From Nocardia aurea (GTDB taxonomy: Bacteria; Actinomycetota; Actinomycetes; Mycobacteriales; Mycobacteriaceae): a stretch of DNA of 64,000 nt. Made by a program: the position numbers and the translations under genes. This document shows positions 1 through 8,209 of the stretch, one piece after another. The notes under the pieces are model-generated. The model did no database searches, was not told the DNA's origin, and saw nothing but the letters and a program-made list of their open reading frames with translations. Within the stretch, counting starts at the first letter, position 1. Each line of letters opens with the position of its first letter. Location: the NCBI RefSeq assembly GCF_003123685.1, contig NZ_QCYJ01000021.1:310001-374000 (forward strand), in the 5' to 3' direction.

Positions 1-154
1 ACGAAAGCGCGTACGGCCCTCATCCGGCAACGAGACCCCATGATCCAGCCCATCGGCCACGCTCGTGGTCGAATCACGCAGACAGCGGCGTCATCGTGCT
101 GCTGTCCGCGCTGGTGGGGGCGTCCGCGGCATCACGGTCGACCGCAACGGCCTT
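1..154. other. Left edge, no assignable gene
   Basis: This stretch lies beyond the stop codon of the minus-strand epimerase gene. Short open frames cross it on both strands but none has a ribosome binding site or recognisable protein. It may be intergenic or the margin of a gene outside the window. Confidence 0.4.
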
Positions 155-1207
155 CTAGCCGGCGGTACCCGCTCGCGAGGGCTCCATGCGCCGAGTGCGG
201 CGTTCGACATAGAACCGTGCCGCGCGCCGGATCGCGTCGACGGTGGGGCGCGGCCGCCAGTGCAGTTCCCGCGCGGCCTTGCCGTGATCGAGGGGCGAGG
301 TCCACCGCAGCAGCTGGACCGAGGTCGGGGTGATCGGGGAGTCGCGGCGCAGCACCCTGCGCACGACACCGCCCACGCGGCCCGCGGCGACCAGGAGCAG
401 CGGCGGGATCCCGAGGGTCGGTGGCTTCCGCCCGACCGCCTCCGCCGCGGCGGTGTAGATCTCACGGGTGGTCAGGAAGCTCTCCGAGACGATGTAGCGT
501 TCGCCGACCCGCCCGTGTTCGGCGGCGAGCAGCATCGCGGCGGCGGCGTCGTCCACGTCGACCACGGCCGAGCCGATACCGCGGAAGTACACCGGCATTC
601 TGCCCAGGGCGGCCATCGCCACGAGCGAGCCGTGCGGTGTCGGTTGCCAGTCGCCGGGCCCGTAGGTGTTGGCGACGCACATCGCCACGGCGGGCAAGCC
701 GTGCTCGCGGCTGTAGTCGAGTACGAGTGCTTCTGCCGCGCGGCGGGATTCGATGTAGGGACCGCCCCGGCCGTTCCAGTTGTACGGCGTTTCCTCGGTG
801 GCGGGAGACCTCGCGTCGCCTACGGCGATCGTGCCGATGGTGCTGGTGAAGACGAACCGGCGCAGGTCCTGTTCGATCGCGATGTCGAGCACCCGGCGCA
901 GGCCGTCGACATTGGTGCGGAACAGCGGCGCCGGGTCCCGCAGCCAGGCGCGGGTGTCGACCACGCAGTAGTAGACGGTGTCGCAACCGGTCATCGCCGC
1001 CCGCACGGCCTGCTCGTCGAAGATGTCACCGTAGTGTCGCTCGACGTCCAGACCCTCGATCGGCCGGGTGGGGCTGCTGTGTCGCAGCAGTACTCGCACC
1101 CGGTCGCCGCGTTCGACGAGGTGTCGTGTCACGTGCGAGCCGAGGAATCCGCTGGCGCCCATCACGAGGACGGTGCGCCCGCTGTGGTCCGTCTGGTTCG
1201 GTGTCAC
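155..1207 (-). CDS. NAD-dependent epimerase/dehydratase family protein (extended SDR)
   Basis: The 350-residue product starts with a nucleotide-binding motif GASGFLG at residues 17-23, typical of extended short-chain dehydrogenases acting on sugar nucleotides, sterols or dihydroflavonol-like substrates. A TST segment at 121-123 fits the catalytic Ser/Thr, and Tyr141 sits in the catalytic position. The usual YxxxK lysine is an arginine here (YIESR), which is unusual. I chose the GTG at 1207 because AGGGAG lies 5 bases upstream. An ATG at 1231 is in frame but lies inside a perfect inverted repeat and has no good ribosome binding site. The substrate cannot be told from sequence. Confidence 0.85.
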   Translation of the reverse strand: MTPNQTDHSGRTVLVMGASGFLGSHVTRHLVERGDRVRVLLRHSSPTRPIEGLDVERHYGDIFDEQAVRAAMTGCDTVYYCVVDTRAWLRDPAPLFRTNVDGLRRVLDIAIEQDLRRFVFTSTIGTIAVGDARSPATEETPYNWNGRGGPYIESRRAAEALVLDYSREHGLPAVAMCVANTYGPGDWQPTPHGSLVAMAALGRMPVYFRGIGSAVVDVDDAAAAMLLAAEHGRVGERYIVSESFLTTREIYTAAAEAVGRKPPTLGIPPLLLVAAGRVGGVVRRVLRRDSPITPTSVQLLRWTSPLDHGKAARELHWRPRPTVDAIRRAARFYVERRTRRMEPSRAGTAG

Positions 1208-1228
1208 GTCGGCTCCCTGGGTCTCCGG

Positions 1229-1253
1229 CATTACTGTCAGCCATACAGTAATG
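1229..1253. promoter_or_regulatory. Inverted repeat, probable operator of the epimerase gene
   Basis: A perfect 9-base inverted repeat CATTACTGT-N7-ACAGTAATG lies just upstream of the chosen GTG start of the epimerase gene. Its size and symmetry suit a dimeric TetR-, GntR- or MarR-type repressor. No regulator gene adjoins it in the visible sequence. Confidence 0.6.
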
Positions 1254-1399
1254 CCGGTCGGCAGTGCCGGCGACGATTCGCCGAAGATCACCGCGCGGCG
1301 ATACGACGCCCGTCGCCGACCTCGCCACACCGCCGGTTCGATGCGCGATTTCGCCGGTGGGCACCTCGCGGTCCGGCCGCATCGGGCACACTGGGCGCG

Positions 1400-2047
1400 A
1401 TGAGCGACGACCCGGACGAGGAATCCGGAATCCGTATCCGGACCGGTGACGGTGCCATGCTGCCCGTGCTCACCGATCCGGTGCTGACCGGGCTGCTGGA
1501 CGCCACGGCCGAGACCGAGCGTCCGTTCCTCGAGGTCACCCGGGGCGGCGAACGGATCAGGGCCGACCTGCTGCCCGACGGGATGTACCGGATCGCCCAC
1601 CGCGCGGACGCGGCCACCGACGAATTCGAGTTGTACACCGGCGATCCGATATTCCTGCGCGACATCGTGTTCGCCTGGATCGACCGCGATCCGTGGTGGT
1701 CGGACCGGGTGGCCTGGTCGCGCGTCGATCCGGTGATCGCGGAACTGGAATCGGTGCGCGCCGAAGTGGCGGATCTGCTCGACGGTTTCGGCGCGCTCGA
1801 CGCCCTGACCGGCGCCATGGACGACGCGCTCACCCGCGCCGACGAACTGCTCGCCGGTGCCGCCGACCCGTCGCGGCCCTCCGAAAGCGAGGACATCGGC
1901 ACGGCGCCCCTGCCGCTGGACGCGGGCGACGGGTTCGATACCGACGACCCGTTCGCGCGGATCGACGCACTACTCGCGATGGACCTCGACGACCCCGGCC
2001 CGGACTCGCCGCCGGAGCTCGGCGCTCAGATACCGGGCCAGCCGTAG
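1400..2047 (+). CDS. Hypothetical acidic protein
   Basis: This is a 215-residue soluble protein with no signal peptide or membrane segment, and I do not recognise its family. The N-terminal half looks folded, with aromatic and charged stretches such as DRDPWWSDRV. The C-terminal third is rich in Asp, Pro and Gly and is probably disordered. The ATG at 1400 begins right after an AT-poor spacer without a clear ribosome binding site, so translation may be nearly leaderless. The 3' end overlaps the convergent thioredoxin gene by 22 bases. Confidence 0.7.
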   Translation: MSDDPDEESGIRIRTGDGAMLPVLTDPVLTGLLDATAETERPFLEVTRGGERIRADLLPDGMYRIAHRADAATDEFELYTGDPIFLRDIVFAWIDRDPWWSDRVAWSRVDPVIAELESVRAEVADLLDGFGALDALTGAMDDALTRADELLAGAADPSRPSESEDIGTAPLPLDAGDGFDTDDPFARIDALLAMDLDDPGPDSPPELGAQIPGQP

Positions 2048-2490
2048 CGCGCCGGACCGGCGGCCAGGCCCGCCGACGCGTGCGCGGGAACGGCGGCGCG
2101 CTGTTCGGTACGGCTGTGCGGGACAACCGGAGTCGCGGCCGACGCCGCTTCGGCGCGCAACGCGTCCATATCCAGCCACCGCGCCTGCTGGACGATCTCC
2201 TCCAGCGCGTCGGAGGCCAGGAAACCCGGCTGGGAGAAGACCAGCATGCCCTCGCGGAACACCATCAGCGTGGGGAAACGGTCCACCTGCGCCATCTCGG
2301 TGAGTGCGGTTTCGGCCTCGGTGTCGACCTTGCCGTGCACGATCTCCGGATGTTCGTTCGACGACGCCTCGAACACCGGCGCGAACTGTCGGCACGGTCC
2401 GCACCAGCCCGCCCACCAGTCGACCAGCACGATGTTGTTGCCGGTGACGATTTCCTCGAAGTTGTGCTGAGTCAGGGTCACTGTCGGCAC
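2026..2490 (-). CDS. Thioredoxin family protein
   Basis: The 154-residue product is a cytoplasmic thioredoxin. The redox motif WCGPC is at residues 29-33, preceded by the beta strand IVLVDWWA. The cis-proline region reads DRFPTLMVF. It therefore should reduce protein disulfides. After the thioredoxin fold (about residues 1-105) there is a 45-residue Ala-rich tail of unknown role. The GTG at 2490 is chosen because GGAGGAAG sits just upstream; an ATG at 2523 is in frame but has no such signal. The gene converges on the preceding hypothetical gene with a 22-base overlap. Confidence 0.9.
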   Translation of the reverse strand: MPTVTLTQHNFEEIVTGNNIVLVDWWAGWCGPCRQFAPVFEASSNEHPEIVHGKVDTEAETALTEMAQVDRFPTLMVFREGMLVFSQPGFLASDALEEIVQQARWLDMDALRAEAASAATPVVPHSRTEQRAAVPAHASAGLAAGPARYGWPGI

Positions 2491-2549
2491 GGGGTCTTCC
2501 TCCCTGGCATTCGATTCGCGCATCGGATTTTCGCACGGCCACGCCGAAT

Positions 2550-4031
2550 TCAGGAAGGGGATTCGGTCCCGCGCTGTTCGGCGGCGAGGAAATGCGCGAT
2601 GTCGACGGTGCGGTGGTACAGATCCCGGTAGTGCCGGTAGTACGGCTCGTAGCGCGCGCTCTGTTCGGCGTCGGGTTCGACGATGCCGACCATCGGATTC
2701 CATGCCGCGGTGTCGACGCCCGCGGCTTCGGCCGCCAAGCGCGCGTCGCCCAGGCACGCGCCGATCGTCTCGGCCGGAAGTCGCTGGGCCACACCGGTCA
2801 CATCGGAGACGATCCTGGTCCACAGCCCGCCCCTGGTGCCGCCGCCGACCGCGATCAGGCGTCGCGCCCGCCCGCCCGCCTCGGTCATCGCCTCCATGTT
2901 GTGCCGCACGCCGTAGGCGATGCCCTCCAGCGCGGCGCGGTACAACTCGGCCCTGCCGTGCGTCACGGTGAGGCCCGCGATCACCCCGCGCGCGTCCGGA
3001 TCGAACAGCGGTGTGCGTTCGCCCGCGAAATAGGGGAGCAGCAGTAGGCCCCTGCTGCCGGCGGGCACCCGCGCCGCCGCCTCGGTCAACGCGGTGTAAT
3101 CCCCGCCGACCAGTCCGCGCAACCAGTCGGTGACCGCACCCGAGGTGGCCATCCCCGCGGCCAGGGTGTAGGTGCCGGGTTCGACACCGCAGGTGCCCCA
3201 CAGGCCGGGGTGCGGGCGCGGATCGGTGAGCACCTGCACCAGGAACATGGTGGTGCCGTACATGATCATCGCGTCGCCCGGCGCGCGGACGCCGACACTG
3301 GCGGCCTCGGCCCAGGCGTCGACGGTGCCCGTGGTCACCGGAAGTCCCGGCGGGAGTCCGGTATCCCGCGCGGCGCGTTCGGTGACGCGGCCGATCACCT
3401 CGGTCGGCCAGGCGAGTTCGGGCAGCGCGAGTCCCGGCGCGACGGCCGCGCACATATCCGCCGCCCACTCCCGCCGGTTCAGGTCGTACATGGGTACGCA
3501 CTGGCTGGCGGAATGGTGGTCGAGAACATATCGGCCGGTGAGCCGGTGCACGAGAAAGGAACTCGCCATCAGCAGCATGGCGGTGCGGTCGGTGACATGC
3601 GGTTCGTGACGGGCCAGCCAACGCCATTTCGGCCCGACGGCCTGACTCGTGAGCGGCGCCCCCGCGCGTGCGAGGACGGTGTCGGCGCCGAATTCGGCGT
3701 TGAGGTCGGCGATTTCACGGGTCGCGCGGGTGTCGACGCCGTAGAGGATCGCCGGGCGCAGCGGATTCCCCTCGGCGTCGGCGGGAAGCAGGCACGGACC
3801 GATACCGGAGACCGCGAGGCCGTGGAGCGCGGCGCATTCGCGGCCCGCGAGCAACTCCCGGGTGATATCGCGGAAATCGGCCCACCAGACGGTCTCGGCG
3901 TCGTGTTCGACCCATCCGGGCTTCGGCCTGGAGACACCGTGCGCGCGTTCGGCTTTCGCGACGATCACGCCGTCCTCGCCTACCAGCGCTCCCTTGGACG
4001 CCGATGTCCCGATATCGATGCCGAGAAAGAT
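2550..4031 (-). CDS. FGGY-family carbohydrate kinase (xylulokinase-like)
   Basis: FGGY kinases phosphorylate sugars or polyols with ATP. The two actin-like domains are present: the N-terminal phosphate-binding loop GIDIGTSASKG, the catalytic-Asp segment GTVDAWAEA, and the C-terminal ATP-binding GGGTRGGLW. With the whole N-terminus the product has 493 residues, the usual length. The oddity is the start. The first ATG or GTG in frame (GTG at 3968) would delete the essential GIDIGTS loop. The frame stays open to 4031, where an ATC codon lies 6 bases after GGAGG. I placed the start there, as a non-standard ATC start or a one-base sequence error. Substrate unknown. Confidence 0.82.
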   Translation of the reverse strand: MFLGIDIGTSASKGALVGEDGVIVAKAERAHGVSRPKPGWVEHDAETVWWADFRDITRELLAGRECAALHGLAVSGIGPCLLPADAEGNPLRPAILYGVDTRATREIADLNAEFGADTVLARAGAPLTSQAVGPKWRWLARHEPHVTDRTAMLLMASSFLVHRLTGRYVLDHHSASQCVPMYDLNRREWAADMCAAVAPGLALPELAWPTEVIGRVTERAARDTGLPPGLPVTTGTVDAWAEAASVGVRAPGDAMIMYGTTMFLVQVLTDPRPHPGLWGTCGVEPGTYTLAAGMATSGAVTDWLRGLVGGDYTALTEAAARVPAGSRGLLLLPYFAGERTPLFDPDARGVIAGLTVTHGRAELYRAALEGIAYGVRHNMEAMTEAGGRARRLIAVGGGTRGGLWTRIVSDVTGVAQRLPAETIGACLGDARLAAEAAGVDTAAWNPMVGIVEPDAEQSARYEPYYRHYRDLYHRTVDIAHFLAAEQRGTESPS

Positions 4032-4133
4032 GACGCACCTCCGGATCGGATGCCGCTCACGGTCGCGGCCCGCCGTGCGGCAGCCGCCGTGAGGAGCCTA
4101 TCGCCGAGGTCACGGCAATGCCCGCAGGAAGGC

Positions 4134-4685
4134 TCAGGCGGTGGTTTCCGCGAGTAACGCGGCGGTGACCGCGTCCAGTCGCCGCGCCGCGTCGGGGTCG
4201 AAATCCTTGCCGGTCAGCGGAATCGGGGTGCGCCGCCGGAAGGCGCTGACCGGTGCGTACGGAGGGATGTCCACAAGTTCGACGACGGGAACGATGGCCT
4301 CGGCGACCGACTGTGCGAACAACACCGCCGCCGCCTTGCTGACCAGTCGTTGCGCGGTCGGCAACGAGTCGGCCATGGCTGTGCGGGTGAACATCGGGTT
4401 GTAGAGCACATACCGGGTGCGCGCGCCGGGGTGGCGCTGCGGGAAATGGATGCCGAGCAGGTCGATGCACCGGGAAGCCTGCATCGCCGCGCGCAGACCG
4501 CGGTAGTCGGCGCGCAGGAAATGCGCGCGGTCGGCGGCGCCGAGCCGGGACGCCTCGCTCAGGAATGCCGCGCCCTTCTCCGCGCCGCTGGCGATCGCTA
4601 TCACCCGATCGCCTCGGCCGAGCCAGTGCAGGCCGAGTCCTCTGCCGATGCCGTCGGTACCGCCGGTGATGACATAGGTGCGCAT
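4134..4685 (-). CDS. Short-chain dehydrogenase, internally truncated
   Basis: The first 60 residues are a good SDR Rossmann fold (ITGGTDGIGRG at 6-16). The last 100 residues resemble the C-terminus of about 250-residue SDRs (RYVLYNPMFTRTAM, then FRRRTPIPLTGKDFDP). Between them roughly 65 residues that should carry the NNAG motif and catalytic Ser are missing, without any frame change. The 183-residue product is probably inactive as a dehydrogenase, so this is a remnant or a divergent protein. It is transcribed divergently from the TetR gene at 4795, which likely controls it. Confidence 0.6.
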   Translation of the reverse strand: MRTYVITGGTDGIGRGLGLHWLGRGDRVIAIASGAEKGAAFLSEASRLGAADRAHFLRADYRGLRAAMQASRCIDLLGIHFPQRHPGARTRYVLYNPMFTRTAMADSLPTAQRLVSKAAAVLFAQSVAEAIVPVVELVDIPPYAPVSAFRRRTPIPLTGKDFDPDAARRLDAVTAALLAETTA

Positions 4686-4763
4686 ACGAATCGCTTCTCC
4701 TCGCGTGGGATCTTCGGGGGAATACCGGCCGGTGCGGTCGAGATCAGGAAGGCGCGCGCGAGC

Positions 4764-4783
4764 AAGTCAACAAGTGATGACTT
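4764..4783. promoter_or_regulatory. Inverted repeat between SDR and TetR genes
   Basis: AAGTCA-N8-TGACTT lies in the divergent promoter region, ending 11 bases before the TetR ATG. On the minus strand it covers a TTGACT-like -35 element for the SDR gene. It is a plausible autoregulatory TetR operator. Confidence 0.5.
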
Positions 4784-4794
4784 ACGCTGACCAT

Positions 4795-5478
4795 ATGACA
4801 GCGACCGCACCCCGTCGCCGCGACCGGGTCGCCACCCGGGCGGCGCTGCTCGACGCCGCGCGCATCCGTTTCGCCCGTCAGGGATTCGAGGCGACCCGGG
4901 TGCGCGATATCGCCGCCGACGTCGGTGTCGACCCCGCGCTGCTCTTCCGCTATTTCGGAGCCAAGGAGAAGGTGTACGCCGAGGCGATGCGGCTGGAGAT
5001 CCCGAGTGGGGGCACCGCCGACCCGCATCGTCCCGTCGTGCATATCGTCGACGAACTGCTCCGCGACGTGGTCTTCGACGAATGGCCGGAATTCGGCGGC
5101 GAGCATCCCCTGCTCGCGATGCTGCGCTCGTCGGGGCGCGAGGTGGTGCGCGAACAGTTGCGCTCCCAGCTGTGCGGCGACTACCTGCGTGAATTCACTC
5201 GACGCCTGGACGGACCCGACGCGGAATTGCGCGCCGAGCTGGTCGGCGCGCTGCTGCTGGGACTCGGGGTGATGCGGGTGGTGGTCGGCGCGCCCGCGGT
5301 GAACGAGGCCTCCTACGAGCAGACCAGAGGGCTCGTCGCCGACATGGTGCGGGTATTGACCGGCGACCGTCGCGGGAACGGCGAAGGCGCGTCATCGGTC
5401 GCGGCGCGACATCCGAAACAGGGCGCGGCCGGATCGAATTCGGTATCCGGTTCGGATCGAGACACCCGCCACGCGTGA
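4795..5478 (+). CDS. TetR family transcriptional regulator
   Basis: The 227-residue product has the TetR N-terminal DNA-binding domain at about residues 10-58, with helix-turn-helix DIAADVGVDPALLFRYFGAKE. The ligand-binding domain follows to about 190, and a Gly/Ser-rich tail of about 35 residues is not expected to fold. It should repress its own promoter and the divergent SDR gene through the inverted repeat at 4764-4783. An in-frame ATG at 4777 lies inside that repeat, so the ATG at 4795 is preferred. The inducer is unknown. Confidence 0.85.
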   Translation: MTATAPRRRDRVATRAALLDAARIRFARQGFEATRVRDIAADVGVDPALLFRYFGAKEKVYAEAMRLEIPSGGTADPHRPVVHIVDELLRDVVFDEWPEFGGEHPLLAMLRSSGREVVREQLRSQLCGDYLREFTRRLDGPDAELRAELVGALLLGLGVMRVVVGAPAVNEASYEQTRGLVADMVRVLTGDRRGNGEGASSVAARHPKQGAAGSNSVSGSDRDTRHA

Positions 5479-5846
5479 CTCGGTGCTCCGAGAAACGCGA
5501 CGGTATAGGAGATTTCGTTGTTCGCGGGGCCGGTACCGTATCGGATGGACGAAGGGTGAACGTCAATCCCCCTGGACCGTAATTATTTACGATCGAGCGG
5601 CTGGATCGACACGGCATTCCCGTCGCGAAGCCCGATCTTCGGAGCAATGTCGGGTGCGGCCCGGTAACGCGATTCTCGCTGGTCACGTTCGCCCACGGCG
5701 TCGGAGCAACTCGTGCGCATACCGCCGCGTATGTGTCGCGGATCATGTCGCGTACCGATCGGTGTCATGAAACATGTTGGGCGATAGCGATATACGACTT
5801 GATCACGGAACCGATCGCGACTTGCGGCGCGGGGTACGGTGTGCCC
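5479..5846. other. Intergenic region
   Basis: No convincing gene. The stretch is less GC-rich than its surroundings near 5575-5590 (AATTATTTACGAT). A TACGGT hexamer at 5835-5840 lies 6 bases before the GTG of the next gene, which fits a -10 element for a leaderless transcript. Confidence 0.4.
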
Positions 5847-6362
5847 GTGGCGGAGTGGATCAGCGTGTACTGCGGGAGCCGGATCGAACTCGACGTGAAG
5901 GACATGCGTGAGGAATTGGCGACCGCGGACCTGAAAACCCTGGCGGAAGCGGTATTCGACACCGATGAGGAGGCCGCGCGCGCACTCGAGTCGGCCGCCG
6001 GTCAGTTGCGGATAGAGCGGCACGGCGCCGAGATCGAAGTGCATTGGAAGTCCGCCGGGCGACCGTTGCAGATCCGCGCCGTGTCGGGAACCGCCGCGGA
6101 GGGGGATATCGCGGAAGTGCTGGCCCAACGGCTGCCCGCGGGGTCGGGACCCGGCCCCGATCGCGTGCGCGCCCAGCTGGCCCGCTCGCGGCAGGTCGTC
6201 TACCTGGAAATGGGCGTCAACGAGGCGAAAGGACTCGGCGCGGTCTTCGGTGAGGTCCTCGCCTTCCGACTGGCCGCGGCGGGTGACGGTCTGGTGTGGC
6301 TGTTCGATCGACAATGGGCGGCCCCCGACGACCGGGCGGTGCCGATCTGGAGCCACGCCTGA
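5847..6362 (+). CDS. Hypothetical protein
   Basis: A 171-residue soluble protein of unknown family begins MAEWISVYCGSRIELDV when the GTG is read as Met. Alternating hydrophobic and charged residues suggest a compact alpha/beta fold, with no signal peptide or membrane segment. I chose the GTG at 5847 because a TACGGT -10-like hexamer ends 6 bases upstream, the arrangement of leaderless actinobacterial transcripts. GTG at 5841 is the alternative. It ends 10 bases before the stop of the convergent IclR gene. Confidence 0.7.
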   Translation: MAEWISVYCGSRIELDVKDMREELATADLKTLAEAVFDTDEEAARALESAAGQLRIERHGAEIEVHWKSAGRPLQIRAVSGTAAEGDIAEVLAQRLPAGSGPGPDRVRAQLARSRQVVYLEMGVNEAKGLGAVFGEVLAFRLAAAGDGLVWLFDRQWAAPDDRAVPIWSHA

Positions 6363-6372
6363 GGGTCGGCGG

Positions 6373-7320
6373 TCAGTTTTCGCGCACCGTGACCGCGGGG
6401 CGCTCGCCATTTCGGGTGGCCGCGGTGAGCGCCTGCGCCGCGGTGCGGGTCGCGCGGATGTAGGCATCGCGTTCGGATCTCGTGGTGGCCGCGCGCAGCG
6501 GCCCGAGCTGGATCTCGTAGGTGGCGGCACTCGAGGAGTCGAAGACGGGCGCGCCGAGATAGCTCAGCGGCAGTATCGCCTCGGAATCCAATTCGTCCCT
6601 GGTGAACGGCCGTGAGGTCAACGCCGCGAGTTGGCGCAGTGCCCGGGTGCGCAGATGCGATTGCAGTAATTCGGTGCCCGCGGCCGTGAGCAGATCGGCC
6701 AGCAGATCCACCATGCCGTTGTCGTCGGCGCGGGGACGGAAAAGGGCGACACCGCGATCGCGCACCAAGGTGAGTAGGGCGGCCGCGCCACGGCGGTCGG
6801 TATCGGGTGCGGTGGCCAGCCAGGTGTTCTGCTCGGCGGCGTCGCGCCACGGCATGACGGCGGCCCCCGCCGGGAACTGCAACGGAATGCGATGTCCCAG
6901 CGGGATTCCCGGAACCACCCGATCGGGTCCGTGCCTGATGTCGAGAACGGTCAGCCGATCCGCCGAGATCCGGCTCAGGGTCGTGCCGCATCCGGTCTCG
7001 GCGGCGAGTGCGGCCAGGATGTCGCCGACGCCGGGCGGCAGCGGAGGCTCGGCCAGGCCGCTCGGAACGGTGCCGATGCGGTAGCCGCGCCGGGGATCAC
7101 GCACGACCCAGCCCGCCGAATCCAGTTCGGCCAGTACGGCGGTCGCGGTGGCGCGGGCGATATCGAGACGTTCGGCGATGGTGGCGACCGGCAGCGGCTC
7201 GGGAGTCGAGGCCAGCAGCGCGACGATCTCGACGACGCGGCGGGTCGGCGGTGACGCCGAACGGTCGTCCTCGGGTTGCGCGCGACTCTTTCCGGTCGGC
7301 GCGGTCGCGCGGTCTTTCAT
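6373..7320 (-). CDS. IclR-type transcriptional regulator
   Basis: The 315-residue product has a winged helix-turn-helix at about residues 25-85 (TIAERLDIARATATAVLAEL, then a GYRIG wing). A long C-terminal effector domain follows, as in IclR-like regulators. The ATG at 7320 has AAGGGG at proper spacing. It is divergent from a two-gene operon of SDR and amine-dehydrogenase-like enzyme, which it probably regulates through the direct repeats at 7360-7390. The effector is likely a substrate of that operon. Confidence 0.8.
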   Translation of the reverse strand: MKDRATAPTGKSRAQPEDDRSASPPTRRVVEIVALLASTPEPLPVATIAERLDIARATATAVLAELDSAGWVVRDPRRGYRIGTVPSGLAEPPLPPGVGDILAALAAETGCGTTLSRISADRLTVLDIRHGPDRVVPGIPLGHRIPLQFPAGAAVMPWRDAAEQNTWLATAPDTDRRGAAALLTLVRDRGVALFRPRADDNGMVDLLADLLTAAGTELLQSHLRTRALRQLAALTSRPFTRDELDSEAILPLSYLGAPVFDSSSAATYEIQLGPLRAATTRSERDAYIRATRTAAQALTAATRNGERPAVTVREN

Positions 7321-7359
7321 GGCCAACCCCTTGTGTGATCTCTGCGAGCAACCTTACGA

Positions 7360-7390
7360 TGTCGAATATATGTCATAAGGTGTCGAATAT
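7360..7390. promoter_or_regulatory. Direct repeats between IclR and SDR genes
   Basis: TGTCGAATAT occurs at 7360-7369 and 7381-7390, exactly 21 bases apart, or two helical turns. The second copy is part of the palindrome CGAATATTCG (7384-7393). The pair is the likely binding site of the divergent IclR regulator. Confidence 0.55.
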
Positions 7391-7414
7391 TCGTCGGATG
7401 AACGGGTGGATCGC

Positions 7415-8209
7415 ATGATTCTGGACAGATTCCGGATAGACGGCAAGGTCGCCGTCGTGACGGGGGCGGGGCGGGGGCTGGGCCGCGCGATCGCGGTGGC
7501 ATTCGCCGAAGCGGGAGCCGATGTGGTCGTCGCGGCACGGACCAAGAGTCAACTCGACGAGGTGGCCGACGCGATCGCCGCTGTCGGTCGCAGAGCCCAC
7601 GTGGTTCCCGCCGACCTGAACGATCTCGACGCCGTCGCCGCACTCGCGGGCACGGCGGTCGAGCAGTTCGGCCGCCTCGACATCGTGGTCAACAATGTCG
7701 GCGGCGCGATGCCGTGCACACTGCTCGACACCACACCCGAGGCGCTGGAATCGGCCTTCCGCTTCAACGTCACCACCGCGCACGCGCTGATCCGCGCCGC
7801 GGTGCCGCGGATACTGGAGACCGCGGGTGAGGGTTCGATCGTGAACATCACCTCGACGATGGGGCGGCTGCCCGGCCGTGCCTTCGCCGCCTACGGCACC
7901 GCGAAGGCGGCACTGGCGCACTACACGAAATTGGCCGCGCTCGACCTGAATCCGCGTATCAGGGTGAATGCCATCGCGCCGGGTTCCATCCTCACCTCGG
8001 CGCTGGAGATCGTCGCGGGCAACGACGCCATGCGCACCGAAGTGGAGTCGAAGACGCCGCTGCACACCATCGGTGAACCGCAGGACATCGCCGCCGCGGC
8101 GCTGTATCTCGTCTCCCCGGCCGGAAAGTACCTGACCGGCAAGGTACTCGAACCCGACGGCGGCCTGATCAGCCCGAATCTCGACCTGCCGATTCCGGAC
8201 CTGTCATGA
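7415..8209 (+). CDS. SDR family NAD(P)-dependent oxidoreductase
   Basis: This 264-residue classical short-chain dehydrogenase has the cofactor motif TGAGRGLG near residue 16, NNVGG in place of NNAG, a catalytic serine in NITSTMG and the YGTAK catalytic Tyr/Lys. The C-terminal glycine-rich stretch DGGLISP fits the family. It should interconvert an alcohol and a ketone; the substrate is unknown. Its stop overlaps the next start as ATGA, so the two genes are translationally coupled. A GTG at 7406 is an alternative start. Confidence 0.9.
   Translation: MILDRFRIDGKVAVVTGAGRGLGRAIAVAFAEAGADVVVAARTKSQLDEVADAIAAVGRRAHVVPADLNDLDAVAALAGTAVEQFGRLDIVVNNVGGAMPCTLLDTTPEALESAFRFNVTTAHALIRAAVPRILETAGEGSIVNITSTMGRLPGRAFAAYGTAKAALAHYTKLAALDLNPRIRVNAIAPGSILTSALEIVAGNDAMRTEVESKTPLHTIGEPQDIAAAALYLVSPAGKYLTGKVLEPDGGLISPNLDLPIPDLS

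Noticed and set aside
65..1399. N-terminal part of a long plus-strand frame joined to the 1400 gene
   Set aside because: It is antisense to the well-supported epimerase, has biased repetitive residues and no ribosome binding site. Only the part from ATG 1400 is kept.
5483..5770. 95-codon Arg-rich frame
   Set aside because: Composition typical of a chance frame; no family or start signal.
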